Part shown: piece after piece, positions 32,666-41,154 of the stretch | How the letters are laid out: every line of letters begins with the position of its first letter | How positions within the stretch are numbered: the stretch's first letter is position 1 | Assembly: GCF_030160835.1 (NCBI RefSeq) | Contig: NZ_BSPC01000075.1 | Location: 1-64,000 of the forward strand | Length of the DNA: 64,000 nucleotides | Direction: 5' to 3' | Source of the DNA: Labrys miyagiensis | GTDB taxonomy: Bacteria > Pseudomonadota > Alphaproteobacteria > Rhizobiales > Labraceae | Position numbers and translations under genes: made by a program | The notes under the pieces: generated by a model | Told to the model about the DNA's origin: nothing | What the model saw: the letters and a program-made list of their open reading frames with translations, nothing else | The model's database searches: none

Positions 32666-33598
32666 TTACCGCCCGATATCATAGCCCTTGTCGCGCAGCT
32701 TGATCAGCGCTGCCTCCAGCTCTTCATCCAGCCTGTCCGGCATGATGATGCGCGGCTGCACGATGAGGTCACCGGCACCGTCCCTCTCCTGCACACCCTT
32801 GCCCTTCAGGCGGAAGGAGCGCAGGCCCGTGGTGCCCTTGGGCAGAGTGAGGTCGACCGAGCCGTCCAATGTCGGCACGCGCACCTTGGCCCCGAGCGCC
32901 GCCTCATAGATGGTAACGTTCACGTCGACGCGGACATTCTTGCCCTCGGCGCGAAAAATGTCGTGCGGCGCTACCGCCACGGTGATCAGCGCGTCACCCG
33001 ATTCCCCGCCGAAGGGGCTGGGCTCGCCCTGGCCACGCAGGCGGATGGTCTTGCCGGGTGCGATACCGGCGGGGATGGAGGCATCCACCGCTCGGCCTGG
33101 GCCAAGCTCGACACGGGCCTTGCCGCCCAGCGCCCAGATGGTGAAGGGGATCTGCCCGGTCACCTGGATGTCCTCGCCACGCGGCGGGGCGCCGCGCGGG
33201 CCGGCCCCGCCGCGCTGGGCACGGCCGCCGAACATCTCGCTCAGGATATCGTCGAAGCCAGCGCCACCGCCGAAGCCGCCGCTTCGGCCGCCAGTGCCGA
33301 AATTGAACTCGAAATTGCCGCCGTCACGGCTGAAGCCGCCCCCCGGGCCGCCGGCGCTTTCGAAGCCCTGGAAGCGAGGCTTGCCCTCGGCGTCGATCTC
33401 GCCGCGGTCGAACTGGGCGCGCTTGGTCTCGTCGCCGACGATCTCATAGGCGCTGTTGATCTCGGCGAATTTCGCCGCGGCCTTGGCGTCCTTGTTCTGG
33501 TCGGGATGGTATTGCTTGGCGAGCTTGCGGAAGGCCTTCTTGATCTCGGCCAAGCTCGCCGTCTTGGATACGCCAAGCACGCTGTAGGGGTCACGCAT
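32666..33598 (-). CDS. J-domain co-chaperone, DnaJ/CbpA type without zinc finger
   Basis: A 310-residue Hsp40. Residues 1-65 form the J domain with the HPD motif (31-33) that stimulates the ATPase of DnaK. A long glycine/phenylalanine-rich region follows (about 78-140; [19 protein letters not shown]). The zinc-finger cysteines of DnaJ are absent, so this is a type II (CbpA-like) protein, with the two substrate-binding C-terminal domains ([21 protein letters not shown] replaced by [18 protein letters not shown]). GGAGG lies 6 bases before ATG 33598. It is convergent with aroC. Confidence 0.92.
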   Translation of the reverse strand: MRDPYSVLGVSKTASLAEIKKAFRKLAKQYHPDQNKDAKAAAKFAEINSAYEIVGDETKRAQFDRGEIDAEGKPRFQGFESAGGPGGGFSRDGGNFEFNFGTGGRSGGFGGGAGFDDILSEMFGGRAQRGGAGPRGAPPRGEDIQVTGQIPFTIWALGGKARVELGPGRAVDASIPAGIAPGKTIRLRGQGEPSPFGGESGDALITVAVAPHDIFRAEGKNVRVDVNVTIYEAALGAKVRVPTLDGSVDLTLPKGTTGLRSFRLKGKGVQERDGAGDLIVQPRIIMPDRLDEELEAALIKLRDKGYDIGR

Positions 33599-33753
33599 GT
33601 CAATCCTCCGGCCGGCCCCCTGTTGGGCAGCCGGCTGCCGTGGCGCAAGGCCCACGATTCCTGACGAAGATGGGATTTGTCGGCGGATTCCGCAATATGC
33701 TTGCGGGGCCAAATTGCCTATGCATGGGGATGTTGCAGCCCGACGGATTCGCC

Positions 33754-34461
33754 ATGCCCATACGCGCCATACTCTTCGACAAGGATGGTACCCTGGTCGA
33801 CTTCCATCTGACCTGGAGCGCTGCCACCTATGCCGCCATGCAGCGCCTGAGCGCCGGCAACGAGGAGAAGATGGCGCGCCTTGTCGAGATCAACGACTAT
33901 GATCTGAAGAACCATCGCATCCGGCCAACATCGGTGCTGGTCGCGCAGTCCTCGGCCGACTATGGCGTGACCTGGGCGCACGCCCTCGGCGAGACGGCCG
34001 ACGATGCCTTCTTCGCCCGGATGGACCGGATCTTCATCGAGGAGGGGCTGAAGCACGTCACCCCGATCGGTGATCCGCCGTGGTTGCTCTCCACCCTGAA
34101 AGCGAAGGGTTATCTTACCGGCATCTGCACCAATGATTCCGAGGTCGGTGCTCGCGCCCATTGCGAGAAGCTCGGCCTGTTGCCCTGGCTCGATGCGGTG
34201 CTCGGTTATGATTCCGGTCATGGCCGCAAGCCCGATCCCGGCCCCGTGCTGGGCTTCGCCGCCGATTTCGGCATCCCGCCGCAGGAGGTAGCCCTGGTGG
34301 GGGATTCCACCCATGATCTCCATGCCGTGAAGGCGGCAGGCGGCACAGCCATCGCCGTGCTTTCGGGCTTTGCCGGCCGGGAGGAACTGGCGCCTCACGC
34401 CGATCATGTGATCGACAGCGTGATGGACCTGCCAGCCCTTCTCGAAACCCTCGAGCGCTGA
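33754..34461 (+). CDS. HAD-family phosphatase, phosphoglycolate-phosphatase-like
   Basis: A 235-residue haloacid dehalogenase-like hydrolase. The nucleophile is Asp9 in [12 protein letters not shown]; motif II is in [13 protein letters not shown], motif III and IV in [18 protein letters not shown] and [18 protein letters not shown] helical cap lies between residues 18 and 85. The organisation is that of Gph-like phosphatases, but the substrate is open. Its last base is shared with the next start (TGATG), so the two genes are probably co-translated. Confidence 0.9.
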   Translation: MPIRAILFDKDGTLVDFHLTWSAATYAAMQRLSAGNEEKMARLVEINDYDLKNHRIRPTSVLVAQSSADYGVTWAHALGETADDAFFARMDRIFIEEGLKHVTPIGDPPWLLSTLKAKGYLTGICTNDSEVGARAHCEKLGLLPWLDAVLGYDSGHGRKPDPGPVLGFAADFGIPPQEVALVGDSTHDLHAVKAAGGTAIAVLSGFAGREELAPHADHVIDSVMDLPALLETLER

Positions 34462-35270
34462 TGTTCCGGCGCCCCGCTCCGCCGCCGACGGGTTGGGCCA
34501 CGTCGTCGCGTTTTGCGGCCGTCTTCGCTTTCGAGGCCGTGCTGATCTGCCTGGTCCTCCTGCGCTTTCACCTGGCCCCGATGAGCGCCGCCTTTGCCGC
34601 GCTGGTCGGCAGCCTGCTCGTTGCCCTCATGGCCCTGCTTTTCGCCCTCGTCGCCTTCGTGCTGGTCTGGCACAAGGGCGAGCGCGGCTTCGGACGGGCG
34701 CTGACCGGCTTCGTGCTGGCCCTGGTGCTGCTCGCGCCCGCGGGCTTTGCGTCCTGGCTCGCCCTGAGCGTACCGGCGATTGTCGATGTCTCCACCGACA
34801 CGGCCGATCCGCCTTTGCTGTCCCGTGCCGCGAAGGACCGGCCGGCCGATGCCAATCCCGCGACCTATCCCGCCGGCAGCGCCGATCATCAGCGCGAGGC
34901 CCTGCCGCAGATCCAGTCCTTGCTGATCGACATCCCGCCCGACGATATCCGCAAGCTGGTGCTGAGGCTGATGCAGGAGCGGCGCTGGCGCGTGGTGGCC
35001 GACCTGCGCCTGGCGGAAACGGCGGCGCGCGTCCGCCTGCCCGATATCGCCCCGTCCGATCGCATCGAGGCGGTGGCGACCTCGACGCTTTTCGGCACCA
35101 CCGACGATATCGCCGTGCGCATCCGCGCCGATGACGGCAAGACGCGCATCGATATGCGCTCGGCCTCCCGCTACGGCTCCTATGATTTCGGCGCCAATGC
35201 CGCCCATGTCCAGAATTTCCTGACCGATCTGCGCGACCGTGCCCTGTTGCCCGATCAGGCCAGCCAATAG
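34461..35270 (+). CDS. DUF1499 membrane protein
   Basis: A 269-residue protein. Three hydrophobic segments fill the N-terminal half (AVFAFEAVLICLVLLRFHL, AALVGSLLVALMALLFALV and FVLALVLLAPAGFASWLAL). The C-terminal soluble part is a DUF1499 domain: IQSLLIDIPPDDIRKLVLRLM, RRWRVVADLRLAETAARV and ATSTLFGTTDDIAVRIR then MRSASRYGSYDFGANA. Function of the family is unknown. It overlaps the HAD gene by one base, and its 3' end overlaps the convergent MBL gene by 16 bases. Confidence 0.88.
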   Translation: MFRRPAPPPTGWATSSRFAAVFAFEAVLICLVLLRFHLAPMSAAFAALVGSLLVALMALLFALVAFVLVWHKGERGFGRALTGFVLALVLLAPAGFASWLALSVPAIVDVSTDTADPPLLSRAAKDRPADANPATYPAGSADHQREALPQIQSLLIDIPPDDIRKLVLRLMQERRWRVVADLRLAETAARVRLPDIAPSDRIEAVATSTLFGTTDDIAVRIRADDGKTRIDMRSASRYGSYDFGANAAHVQNFLTDLRDRALLPDQASQ

Positions 35271-36163
35271 GTCCCGTCGAAGGAGGGCGGGCCATGCGTG
35301 CCGACCCTTCCTTGCTGGATGAGGTCTTCCAGATGGGCGAAGAGGTTGAGCGCCGCTGCTCCGAACAATGACGGTTGTAACCCGGCGTATACTCTTCTCG
35401 TCAGCACGGCGATCGGAGCGGGCCCGTCGCGCAGCGCCTCCAGGATCGAGGCCTCCCGCAGGAGGCGGTGGCGGATCATCGCCTGCACGAAGCGCTGCGG
35501 CTGTAGTACGGGGCCGCCATGCCCGGGAAAATAGCGGGTTTCCGGGCGCCCGATGAGCTTGCGCAACGAGGCCATGTAGTCGCCCATCGCCCCGTCCGGC
35601 GGCGCCACGATGCTGGTCGACCAGGCCATGACATGATCCCCCGACAGCAGCACTTCGTCCCCTGCGAGTGCAAAAGCGAGGTGGTTTGCACAGTGGCCGG
35701 GCGTCGCGATGGCCGCAAGACGCCAATCCGGCCCCTCGATGGCCTCGCCATCCGCCAGCAGGATATCGGGCCGGAAGGCCATGTCGCCTGCGGCATCGAG
35801 CAGGTTGATCTCCCCCTGATGCATCGGCCGGGCACTGCGGTGCGGCCCGGCGCCGTATGTCCGGGCGCCCGTGGCCGCAACCAGTGCCGGAACAGCGAGC
35901 GAGTGGTCGCGATGGGTATGGGTGAGGGCGATCGCCGCCACCTTCTCGCCCGCCACCGCTGCCAGCAGGGCGGCGATATGGATGGGATCGTCAGGGCCGG
36001 GATCGACGATCGCGACTATGCCGTGCCCAACAATATAGGAGCAGGTTCCGGTGAAGGTGAACGGCCCACCATTGGGCGCCACGATGCGCCGCACACCAGG
36101 CGACAAGTTTTCGCTGATGCCAACTGCCGGCGGCTCTCGATTATACGGGATGTCTTCGCTCAT
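35255..36163 (-). CDS. MBL-fold metallo-hydrolase, LACTB2-like
   Basis: A 302-residue metallo-beta-lactamase-fold protein. The dinuclear metal motif is LTHTHRDHS (His82, His84, Asp86, His87), with further ligands in TPGHCANH, SGDHVM and FPGHGGPV. The C-terminal winged-helix part (FVQAMIRHRLLREASILEAL then LFGAAALNLFAHLEDLIQQG) is that of the LACTB2/YP-type group, which includes nucleases and thioester hydrolases. ATG 36163 is preferred to one 15 bases upstream. Substrate unknown. The 3' end overlaps the DUF1499 gene on the opposite strand. Confidence 0.92.
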   Translation of the reverse strand: MSEDIPYNREPPAVGISENLSPGVRRIVAPNGGPFTFTGTCSYIVGHGIVAIVDPGPDDPIHIAALLAAVAGEKVAAIALTHTHRDHSLAVPALVAATGARTYGAGPHRSARPMHQGEINLLDAAGDMAFRPDILLADGEAIEGPDWRLAAIATPGHCANHLAFALAGDEVLLSGDHVMAWSTSIVAPPDGAMGDYMASLRKLIGRPETRYFPGHGGPVLQPQRFVQAMIRHRLLREASILEALRDGPAPIAVLTRRVYAGLQPSLFGAAALNLFAHLEDLIQQGRVGTHGPPSFDGTYWLA

Positions 36164-36334
36164 CCCGCAAGCATCCATGCGATTTGATCAGGCGGCAAGG
36201 GTGTAGTTCCTTTATTCGATTACCTACGGCAAGATCGCCTCTTGCGCACAGACGCCCTTTGGACGAAACTTGGAGTTCTACTAATGTGGAAGGGATCCGG
36301 TCGTTCGGGGCTGGATCAGGACCGGGAGTGGAAG

Positions 36335-36547
36335 ATGGCGCAGAGTGGCACCGTCAAGTTCTTCAATGCCCAGAAAGGCTACGGCTTCATTACGCCGGAC
36401 GATGGTGGGCGCGATATCTTCGTTCATGTGACTGCGGTCGAAAGCTCAGGCCTTGGAACGCTTTCCGAAGGACAGAAGATCTCCTTCGATGTCGAGCCGG
36501 ACAAGAAGGGCAAAGGCCCCAAGGCAGTGAATCTGGCGAAGGCCTGA
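36335..36547 (+). CDS. Cold-shock protein, CspA family
   Basis: A 70-residue single-stranded nucleic-acid-binding protein that acts as an RNA chaperone. RNP1 is in NAQKGYGFITPDD and RNP2 in DIFVHVTAVE; the protein starts MAQSGTVKFF, as usual. GGGAGTGGAAG stands before the ATG. The preceding 150 bases contain no gene and could be a long 5' leader, common for cold-shock genes, but I see no defined cold-box. It is the only csp in the window. Confidence 0.95.
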   Translation: MAQSGTVKFFNAQKGYGFITPDDGGRDIFVHVTAVESSGLGTLSEGQKISFDVEPDKKGKGPKAVNLAKA

Positions 36548-36651
36548 GGCGAATATCCACCGGGTAGCGGGACCCGGCGGCTGAAATAGGATATGGAATG
36601 CAGCCGCTCCTCCGGAGTGTCTGGTTATTCCAATCGATGGATTTCGGCCTC

Positions 36652-37251
36652 ATGCAATTGCGTTCCTCGCCCGCCTCGCCTTTTGGACGGAAAGTCAAGA
36701 TCGCGGCCCACTACCTCGGATTATTCGACCGCATCACCGTCATTCCCGCCGATACCAACGATCCCCAGGACTCGCTGCGCCAGCAAAACCCGCTCGGCAA
36801 GATCCCGGTTCTGTTGCTGGACGACGGCACTGCCCTCTACGACAGCCGCGTCATTCTCGACTATCTCGATTTCCTCGCCGGGGGTGGCCGGATCATCCCG
36901 GCCGGGCCGGCCCGCTACGATGTGCTCGCCCGTCAGGCGCTCGCAGACGGCATCATGGATGCCTCGCTTCTGCGGGTCTATGAGGGGCGTTTCCGCGAGG
37001 CGGAGCATCACAGCGCGCGTTGGCTTGAAGTCCAGACCGGCAAGGTCGAGCGGGGTCTTGCCTCGTTCGAGAAGCGGGCAGGGGCCTTCGATCCCACGCT
37101 CGATGCCGGCAGCATCGCGCTCGCCTGCGCCCTTGGCTATCTCGACCTGCGCTTCGCCGGCGCCTGGCGCCAGGACTATCCCGGCCTTCTGGCCTGGCTG
37201 ACGGAATTCGAGGCGCAGGTGCCGTCCTTTGCGTCGACCAGGCCCGCCTGA
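36652..37251 (+). CDS. Glutathione S-transferase family protein
   Basis: A 199-residue GST-like protein. The thioredoxin-fold N-domain shows MQLRSSPASPFGRKVKIAAH, QQNPLGKIPVLLLDDGTALYDS (glutathione-binding proline and DS) and VILDYLDFL; the C-terminal helical domain includes ADGIMDASLLRVYEG and GSIALACALGYLDLRF. The catalytic residue is likely a serine or cysteine near residue 6. Alternative in-frame starts lie 15 and 54 bases upstream. A detoxification or reductive role is inferred; the substrate is unknown. Confidence 0.88.
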   Translation: MQLRSSPASPFGRKVKIAAHYLGLFDRITVIPADTNDPQDSLRQQNPLGKIPVLLLDDGTALYDSRVILDYLDFLAGGGRIIPAGPARYDVLARQALADGIMDASLLRVYEGRFREAEHHSARWLEVQTGKVERGLASFEKRAGAFDPTLDAGSIALACALGYLDLRFAGAWRQDYPGLLAWLTEFEAQVPSFASTRPA

Positions 37252-37335
37252 ACGGGGCGGTTCACGCCGGCCCCTTGGAGCCGGGCGACAGGCATGTTGC
37301 CCGCGACAGGTGCAAGGGGCCTTGGCGTGTGGCCT

Positions 37336-38013
37336 TCATTCCTGCCGCTGCTCCCAGGTAAGGCGCAATTTTGCGCCTTCTCCTGCAAAATATTCGTCGA
37401 TCAGTTCGCATTCGCGGATGCGGTCGGCTCGGAAGCTGCGGAAATCCTGCCGCAATTCGCACCAGCCGACGATGTGCATGACCTCGACGTAATAGACCAC
37501 GCCGATGGGGCGGATCACGCGCTGGCTCGGCTTGCCCTCGGCGTCGGCATAATGCAGCAGCAGCTTGCGTTCTTCCCGGATCGCCGAACGCACCATGGCA
37601 AGATCCACGCTCACCGGCTCGGGATGGATCCACTGAGGCACATAGAGGCTGCCCCGGTCGATGGGGTTGCGCGCCGATGTCGGCAGCACGCTGGCGACCT
37701 TCGCACGGATCGAAACCGCAGCGTTGCGCAGGCTCCTGTCATTGGTGCGCTCCAGCAGCCCGAGTGCCACCACCAGCGCCTCGACCTCCTCGATGGAGAG
37801 CATCAACGGCGGCAGATCGTAGCCGGCCCGCATGACATAGCCGATACCGGCCTCACCATAGATCGGCACCGAGAGCGCCTGCAGGGAGGCGATGTCCCGG
37901 TAGACGGTGCGCTTGGTGACTTCGAGCTGCCTCGCGATGGTCTCGGCCGTCACCGGCTTCCTGGCCACGCGCAGGAACTGGATGATCTCGAACAGGCGGG
38001 TGGTGCGGCGCAT
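37336..38013 (-). CDS. YafY-type transcription regulator (HTH plus WYL)
   Basis: A 225-residue regulator. The N-terminal winged HTH (RRTTRLFEIIQFLRVARKPV, then AETIARQLEVTKRTVYRDIA) is followed from about 140 by a WYL domain (AIREERKLLLHYADAEGK then RVIRPIGVVYYVEVMHIVGW, FRSFRADRI), which in related proteins binds nucleic acid or small ligands. It is divergent from a DMT transporter. A perfect 24-base palindrome lies 31 bases upstream of its start, a probable operator for both genes. Confidence 0.92.
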   Translation of the reverse strand: MRRTTRLFEIIQFLRVARKPVTAETIARQLEVTKRTVYRDIASLQALSVPIYGEAGIGYVMRAGYDLPPLMLSIEEVEALVVALGLLERTNDRSLRNAAVSIRAKVASVLPTSARNPIDRGSLYVPQWIHPEPVSVDLAMVRSAIREERKLLLHYADAEGKPSQRVIRPIGVVYYVEVMHIVGWCELRQDFRSFRADRIRECELIDEYFAGEGAKLRLTWEQRQE

Positions 38014-38043
38014 GCAATTCCTCGTGGGTGACCTAACGCAAGA

Positions 38044-38067
38044 CTGCTGACAGGATCCTGTCAGCAG
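38044..38067. promoter_or_regulatory. Perfect 24-base palindrome between the WYL regulator and DMT transporter
   Basis: The half-site CTGCTGACAGGA (38044-38055) is followed immediately by its exact complement TCCTGTCAGCAG (38056-38067). It lies 31 bases before one start and 44 before the other, as expected of a shared operator. Confidence 0.8.
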
Positions 38068-38110
38068 GGTTGGGCTAGAATGCCGTCATGTCAACCCATG
38101 GAGGTTTGCC

Positions 38111-39010
38111 ATGACAGTCATGCAGAATATGTGGGCAGGCCCAGTGCTCGAGCCGCGCCGGTTCGGCTTGCTGCTCGTGGCGTTCTCTGCCGTTCTGTGG
38201 AGCACAGCCGGCTATTTTACCCGCGCGGTGCCGATCGAATTCGCCGCTCTGCTGTTCTGGCGCGGCCTGTTCGGCGCGGCGACGAGCTTCCTCTTTGTCC
38301 TCGCCACGGAGCGGCGCCGCACCTTGCGTGCCTTCCTTGGCATCGGGCGTGTCGGCTTCGCCTTCTGCCTGCTCTCGGGCTGCGGCATGGCCTGCTTCGT
38401 GGCCTCGCTCACCCTGACCAGCGTTGCCCATGTCTCGATCATCTACGCTGCGGTGCCCTTCGTCGCCGCGGGCCTGGCCTGGCTGGCAATGCGGGAGCGA
38501 GCCTCGCCGGCTGTCCTCGTCGCCAGCCTGGTAGCCCTCGCCGGTGTCGCGGTAACGGTTGTCGGCAGTTCTGGGGAGGGCAGTCTCCTCGGCGATGCGC
38601 TCGCCTTGGCCATGACGGTGATCGTGGCGGCCTTCACGGTGCTGCGGCGCCGGTTTCCCGAGGTTCCGCTCGCGCCGGCGGCCAGCATCTCCGCTCTGCT
38701 GCCGGCACTGACTGTTCTGCCTTTCGTCACCGCCTGGCCCGTGGATGGCCGGGAGTTCGCCCTGCTCGCCGCTTTCGGCATCACCAATATGGGTCTCGCC
38801 TTGCTCTGCTTCACCATTGGGGCGAAGCTCATTCCGGCCGCGCAGACTGGCCTCGTGAGTGCTCTCGAAACACCGCTCGCGCCCCTCTGGGTCTGGCTTG
38901 CCTTCGGCGAGACGCCGCGCGAGGCAACGCTCATCGGTGGCGCCATCGTGCTCGTCGCGGTGTTTGCCAATGTCGTCTGGGAGAATCGCGGGGAGAGTCA
39001 TGGCCGCTGA
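38111..39010 (+). CDS. DMT-superfamily (EamA) transporter
   Basis: A 299-residue inner-membrane protein with about ten hydrophobic helices in two EamA repeats (first RFGLLLVAFSAVLWSTAGYF, second DALALAMTVIVAAFTVLRRR). The end of the second repeat has SALETPLAPLWVWLAFGETP, the typical E-P motif. Members export metabolites or drugs. It is divergent from a WYL regulator over a palindrome and overlaps the next gene by 11 bases, suggesting it and a GNAT acetyltransferase are produced together under that regulator. Substrate unknown. Confidence 0.9.
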   Translation: MTVMQNMWAGPVLEPRRFGLLLVAFSAVLWSTAGYFTRAVPIEFAALLFWRGLFGAATSFLFVLATERRRTLRAFLGIGRVGFAFCLLSGCGMACFVASLTLTSVAHVSIIYAAVPFVAAGLAWLAMRERASPAVLVASLVALAGVAVTVVGSSGEGSLLGDALALAMTVIVAAFTVLRRRFPEVPLAPAASISALLPALTVLPFVTAWPVDGREFALLAAFGITNMGLALLCFTIGAKLIPAAQTGLVSALETPLAPLWVWLAFGETPREATLIGGAIVLVAVFANVVWENRGESHGR

Positions 39011-39584
39011 TGTCGAAATCCACGCCCTGACCTCGGAGCGCTGGCCCGATCTCGAAACCCTGTTCGGGCCAGAGAAAGGCGCCAATTCCGGCTGCTGGTG
39101 CATGTGGCTGCGAGTGAACGGCCCGCTGTTTCGCGACATGGAGCGCGCCGGCCGCAAGGCTGCCTTCCAGGCGCTGGTTGCGCAGGAGACGGTGCCCGGC
39201 CTGCTCGCCTATAGCGGTGGGGAGGCAGTCGGCTGGTGTGCCGTGGGGCCGCGCGAGAACTCCACCCGCTTTCACGCCAGCAAGGCGGCGCGCCTCACGG
39301 TGGATTTTCCACCCGGCTCGATCTTTGCGCTGACCTGTTTCTTCATCCGCAGCGACTGGCGCCGCAAAGGCCTGACGCGCCTGCTGACCCTGGCTGCCCG
39401 GGACTTTGCTGTCCAGGCCGGCGCGACGGCACTCGACGTCTGTCCGATCGCTTCCGACAAGCCTCTGATATGGGGCGAAGGCTTTGTCGGCATCGAATCC
39501 GTCTTCCGGGATCTGGGCTTCGAGGAGATCGCACGGCGCTCCGAGCGCCGCCCCCTGATGCGGCTTGCCCTGAACCCGCCGTGA
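39000..39584 (+). CDS. GNAT-family N-acetyltransferase
   Basis: A 194-residue acetyl-CoA-dependent acetyltransferase. The central strands and the acetyl-CoA loop are in FALTCFFIRSDWRRKGLTRL then LTLAARDFAVQAGATALDVCP; the loop RRKGLT is a variant of the R/Q-x2-G-x-G/A motif. The early CWCMWLRVNGP segment is a mark of one bacterial GNAT subgroup. It begins inside the end of the transporter gene, so translation is coupled. It may modify the compound that the transporter exports, which is an inference from position. Confidence 0.86.
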   Translation: MAADVEIHALTSERWPDLETLFGPEKGANSGCWCMWLRVNGPLFRDMERAGRKAAFQALVAQETVPGLLAYSGGEAVGWCAVGPRENSTRFHASKAARLTVDFPPGSIFALTCFFIRSDWRRKGLTRLLTLAARDFAVQAGATALDVCPIASDKPLIWGEGFVGIESVFRDLGFEEIARRSERRPLMRLALNPP

Positions 39585-39590
39585 CAAACG

Positions 39591-39617
39591 AAAAAGGCCC
39601 GGCGCTGTGCCGGGCCT
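39591..39617 (-). terminator. Rho-independent terminator for the porin gene
   Basis: On the minus strand, GGCCCGGC (39616-39609), loop ACAGC, GCCGGGCC (39603-39596), then TTTTTCG. It lies 26 bases past the porin stop. The stem may also end the convergent message. Confidence 0.9.
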
Positions 39618-39642
39618 CTTCGGAGCGTCCCTTCCGATCGGA

Positions 39643-40269
39643 TCAGAAGTGATAGTTGACGCCCAGCTTGATGTCGCTGCCGCTATAGCTCGCACGGGGT
39701 AAGGCATCCACGTCGAAATCGCCGCGGGCGTAGCTCGTGTAATTATACTCGGCGCGCACCGAGATTTCCGGCGTCACGCGGTATTCCAGACCAAAGCCCG
39801 CCGTCCAGCCCACCAGGAAATTGGTGTCGCTGCGGACATATTTCACTTCGACGTCGCCGCCGGCGATGCCGGCCTTCACATAGGGCAGGAAGTCGCCCAT
39901 GGCGTAGCCGACGCGAGGCGTGATCGAGCCGTTGAAGCCCAGCGTGCCCTTGCCGCCCATCCACTTGTCGGTGATGTCGGCATAGTTGATCGAGCCCTCG
40001 ATGCCGACGACGATCGGATCATACTGCATGTTGTAGCCGGCCTGGACGCCGCCGGTCCAGCCACTGGCGTTGTTGAGGCGCCAGCCGGGTGGGTCGAAGT
40101 CACCCGAGAAGCCGTAGCCGAGGTTTACACCGGCATAGAGGCCTGTCCAGGTCACGGCGGGGGCGGGAGCCTGATAGGCGGGCTCCGGTTGCTGGTTGGT
40201 CGGGATATCGGCAGCATAGGCGGAGCCGGCGATCAGCGTCGCTGCCGTGGCAAGAAGAAGCTTTTTCAT
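39643..40269 (-). CDS. Omp25/RopB-like outer membrane beta-barrel protein
   Basis: A 208-residue outer-membrane protein. Signal peptide MKKLLLATAATLIAGSAYA is followed by a short Pro/Gln-rich linker, then alternating strands of an eight-stranded barrel (WTGLYAGVNLGYGFSG, WTGGVQAGYNMQYDPIVVG, ISVRAEYNYTSYA) and the terminal aromatic residue F (LGVNYHF). AGGAGT lies at the right distance before the ATG. Such proteins are abundant in Hyphomicrobiales and bind peptidoglycan or stabilise the outer membrane. The AT-rich stretch upstream probably holds a strong promoter. Confidence 0.92.
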   Translation of the reverse strand: MKKLLLATAATLIAGSAYAADIPTNQQPEPAYQAPAPAVTWTGLYAGVNLGYGFSGDFDPPGWRLNNASGWTGGVQAGYNMQYDPIVVGIEGSINYADITDKWMGGKGTLGFNGSITPRVGYAMGDFLPYVKAGIAGGDVEVKYVRSDTNFLVGWTAGFGLEYRVTPEISVRAEYNYTSYARGDFDVDALPRASYSGSDIKLGVNYHF

Positions 40270-40507
40270 CGTGAACTCCTGGTACTCATACTCGTGATGA
40301 CGCCGGTGTCCCCAACCCATCGAGCAATTCTGCAACCGTGGTACGTTAAGACTCTTAAGAGAAAGTTGCCTGATGGGATTATTAAGGCAATTTAACAAGG
40401 CAATATTATGGCATATTCTATAGTGTACTCTGTAATACTTCATTAACTATGTTTATTATTGATTTGTTATACGTTGAGGCCCTGCCTGGATAGCTCGGTG
40501 CGTGCTG
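40270..40507. other. AT-rich intergenic region upstream of the porin gene
   Basis: Markedly richer in A and T than the rest of the window, with runs such as TATTAAGGCAATTTAACAAG and TTTATTATTGATTTG. No reading frame of note. It most likely contains the porin promoter, but I could not place a convincing -35/-10 pair. Confidence 0.5.
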
Positions 40508-41011
40508 TCAGGGCGTCGCCGGTGGGGAAACTACCGCTGGAAGGCTGTCCCATGCGGCCGTGTAGGGCGTGGGCGCATTCATGAAGCCCGGTTTGACAGC
40601 GCTCAGGTCGTAGTTGAACGTCGCTGCCTTGGCCGACCAGCGATTATGCCGCACCCCACCACAGGCGAGGCTGTCGCTCGCATTGTCCTCGACGAGACCG
40701 GGCATGGCGCAGAGCGACAGGATCTGCGTGCCGCGCAGCATGGCGATGTCCCTGGCCGGGTTCCCGGCGGCATCGGGTGGGATCGAGCCGACGATATCGG
40801 GATCGCCATTGCCATCGCCATCGGTCCGCCGCTTGCGTTGTGCCTCTGCTGACGGGACGGTGCTGCCGAGCACGGGCGCCCTGGTCGTGTTCACGAAGCG
40901 GCCCATCCACACCATCGACAAGGAAGCAGGCATGGCGTCGCCAGCCCGCGCGCCCTCGATGAGTGGCTGCGCGGCGATGATCGCACAAGTGAGGAGGGTG
41001 ACCTTCAGCAT
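40508..41011 (-). CDS. Secreted hypothetical protein
   Basis: A 167-residue protein with a signal peptide (MLKVTLLTCAIIAAQPLIEGARAG). The mature part is mostly polar: SLSMVWMGRFVNTTRAPVLG, a basic-acidic segment (EAQRKRRTDGDGNGDPDIVG), two cysteines (LSLCAM, LACGG), and a proline-rich end. I recognise no family. ATG 41011 is chosen for the signal peptide; the upstream extension is arginine-rich and not homologous to anything evident. It is divergent from an SDR gene. Confidence 0.65.
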   Translation of the reverse strand: MLKVTLLTCAIIAAQPLIEGARAGDAMPASLSMVWMGRFVNTTRAPVLGSTVPSAEAQRKRRTDGDGNGDPDIVGSIPPDAAGNPARDIAMLRGTQILSLCAMPGLVEDNASDSLACGGVRHNRWSAKAATFNYDLSAVKPGFMNAPTPYTAAWDSLPAVVSPPATP

Positions 41012-41154
41012 TGTGTGTCCGGGCGCTGGCACCGCAAGGGGGCCGATGTGCCAGTTGAACAATGCTCGTGGATTTCGCGGCGTTAACGCTGGGCAGGAAG
41101 TTGGCCGCAGCGTAAACGAAACATGAAGATCGGCCTCAACGAGGGAAGGACGGC

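Noticed and set aside
34404-35726. 440-residue minus-strand frame across DUF1499
   Set aside because: It crosses several real genes and has no domain.
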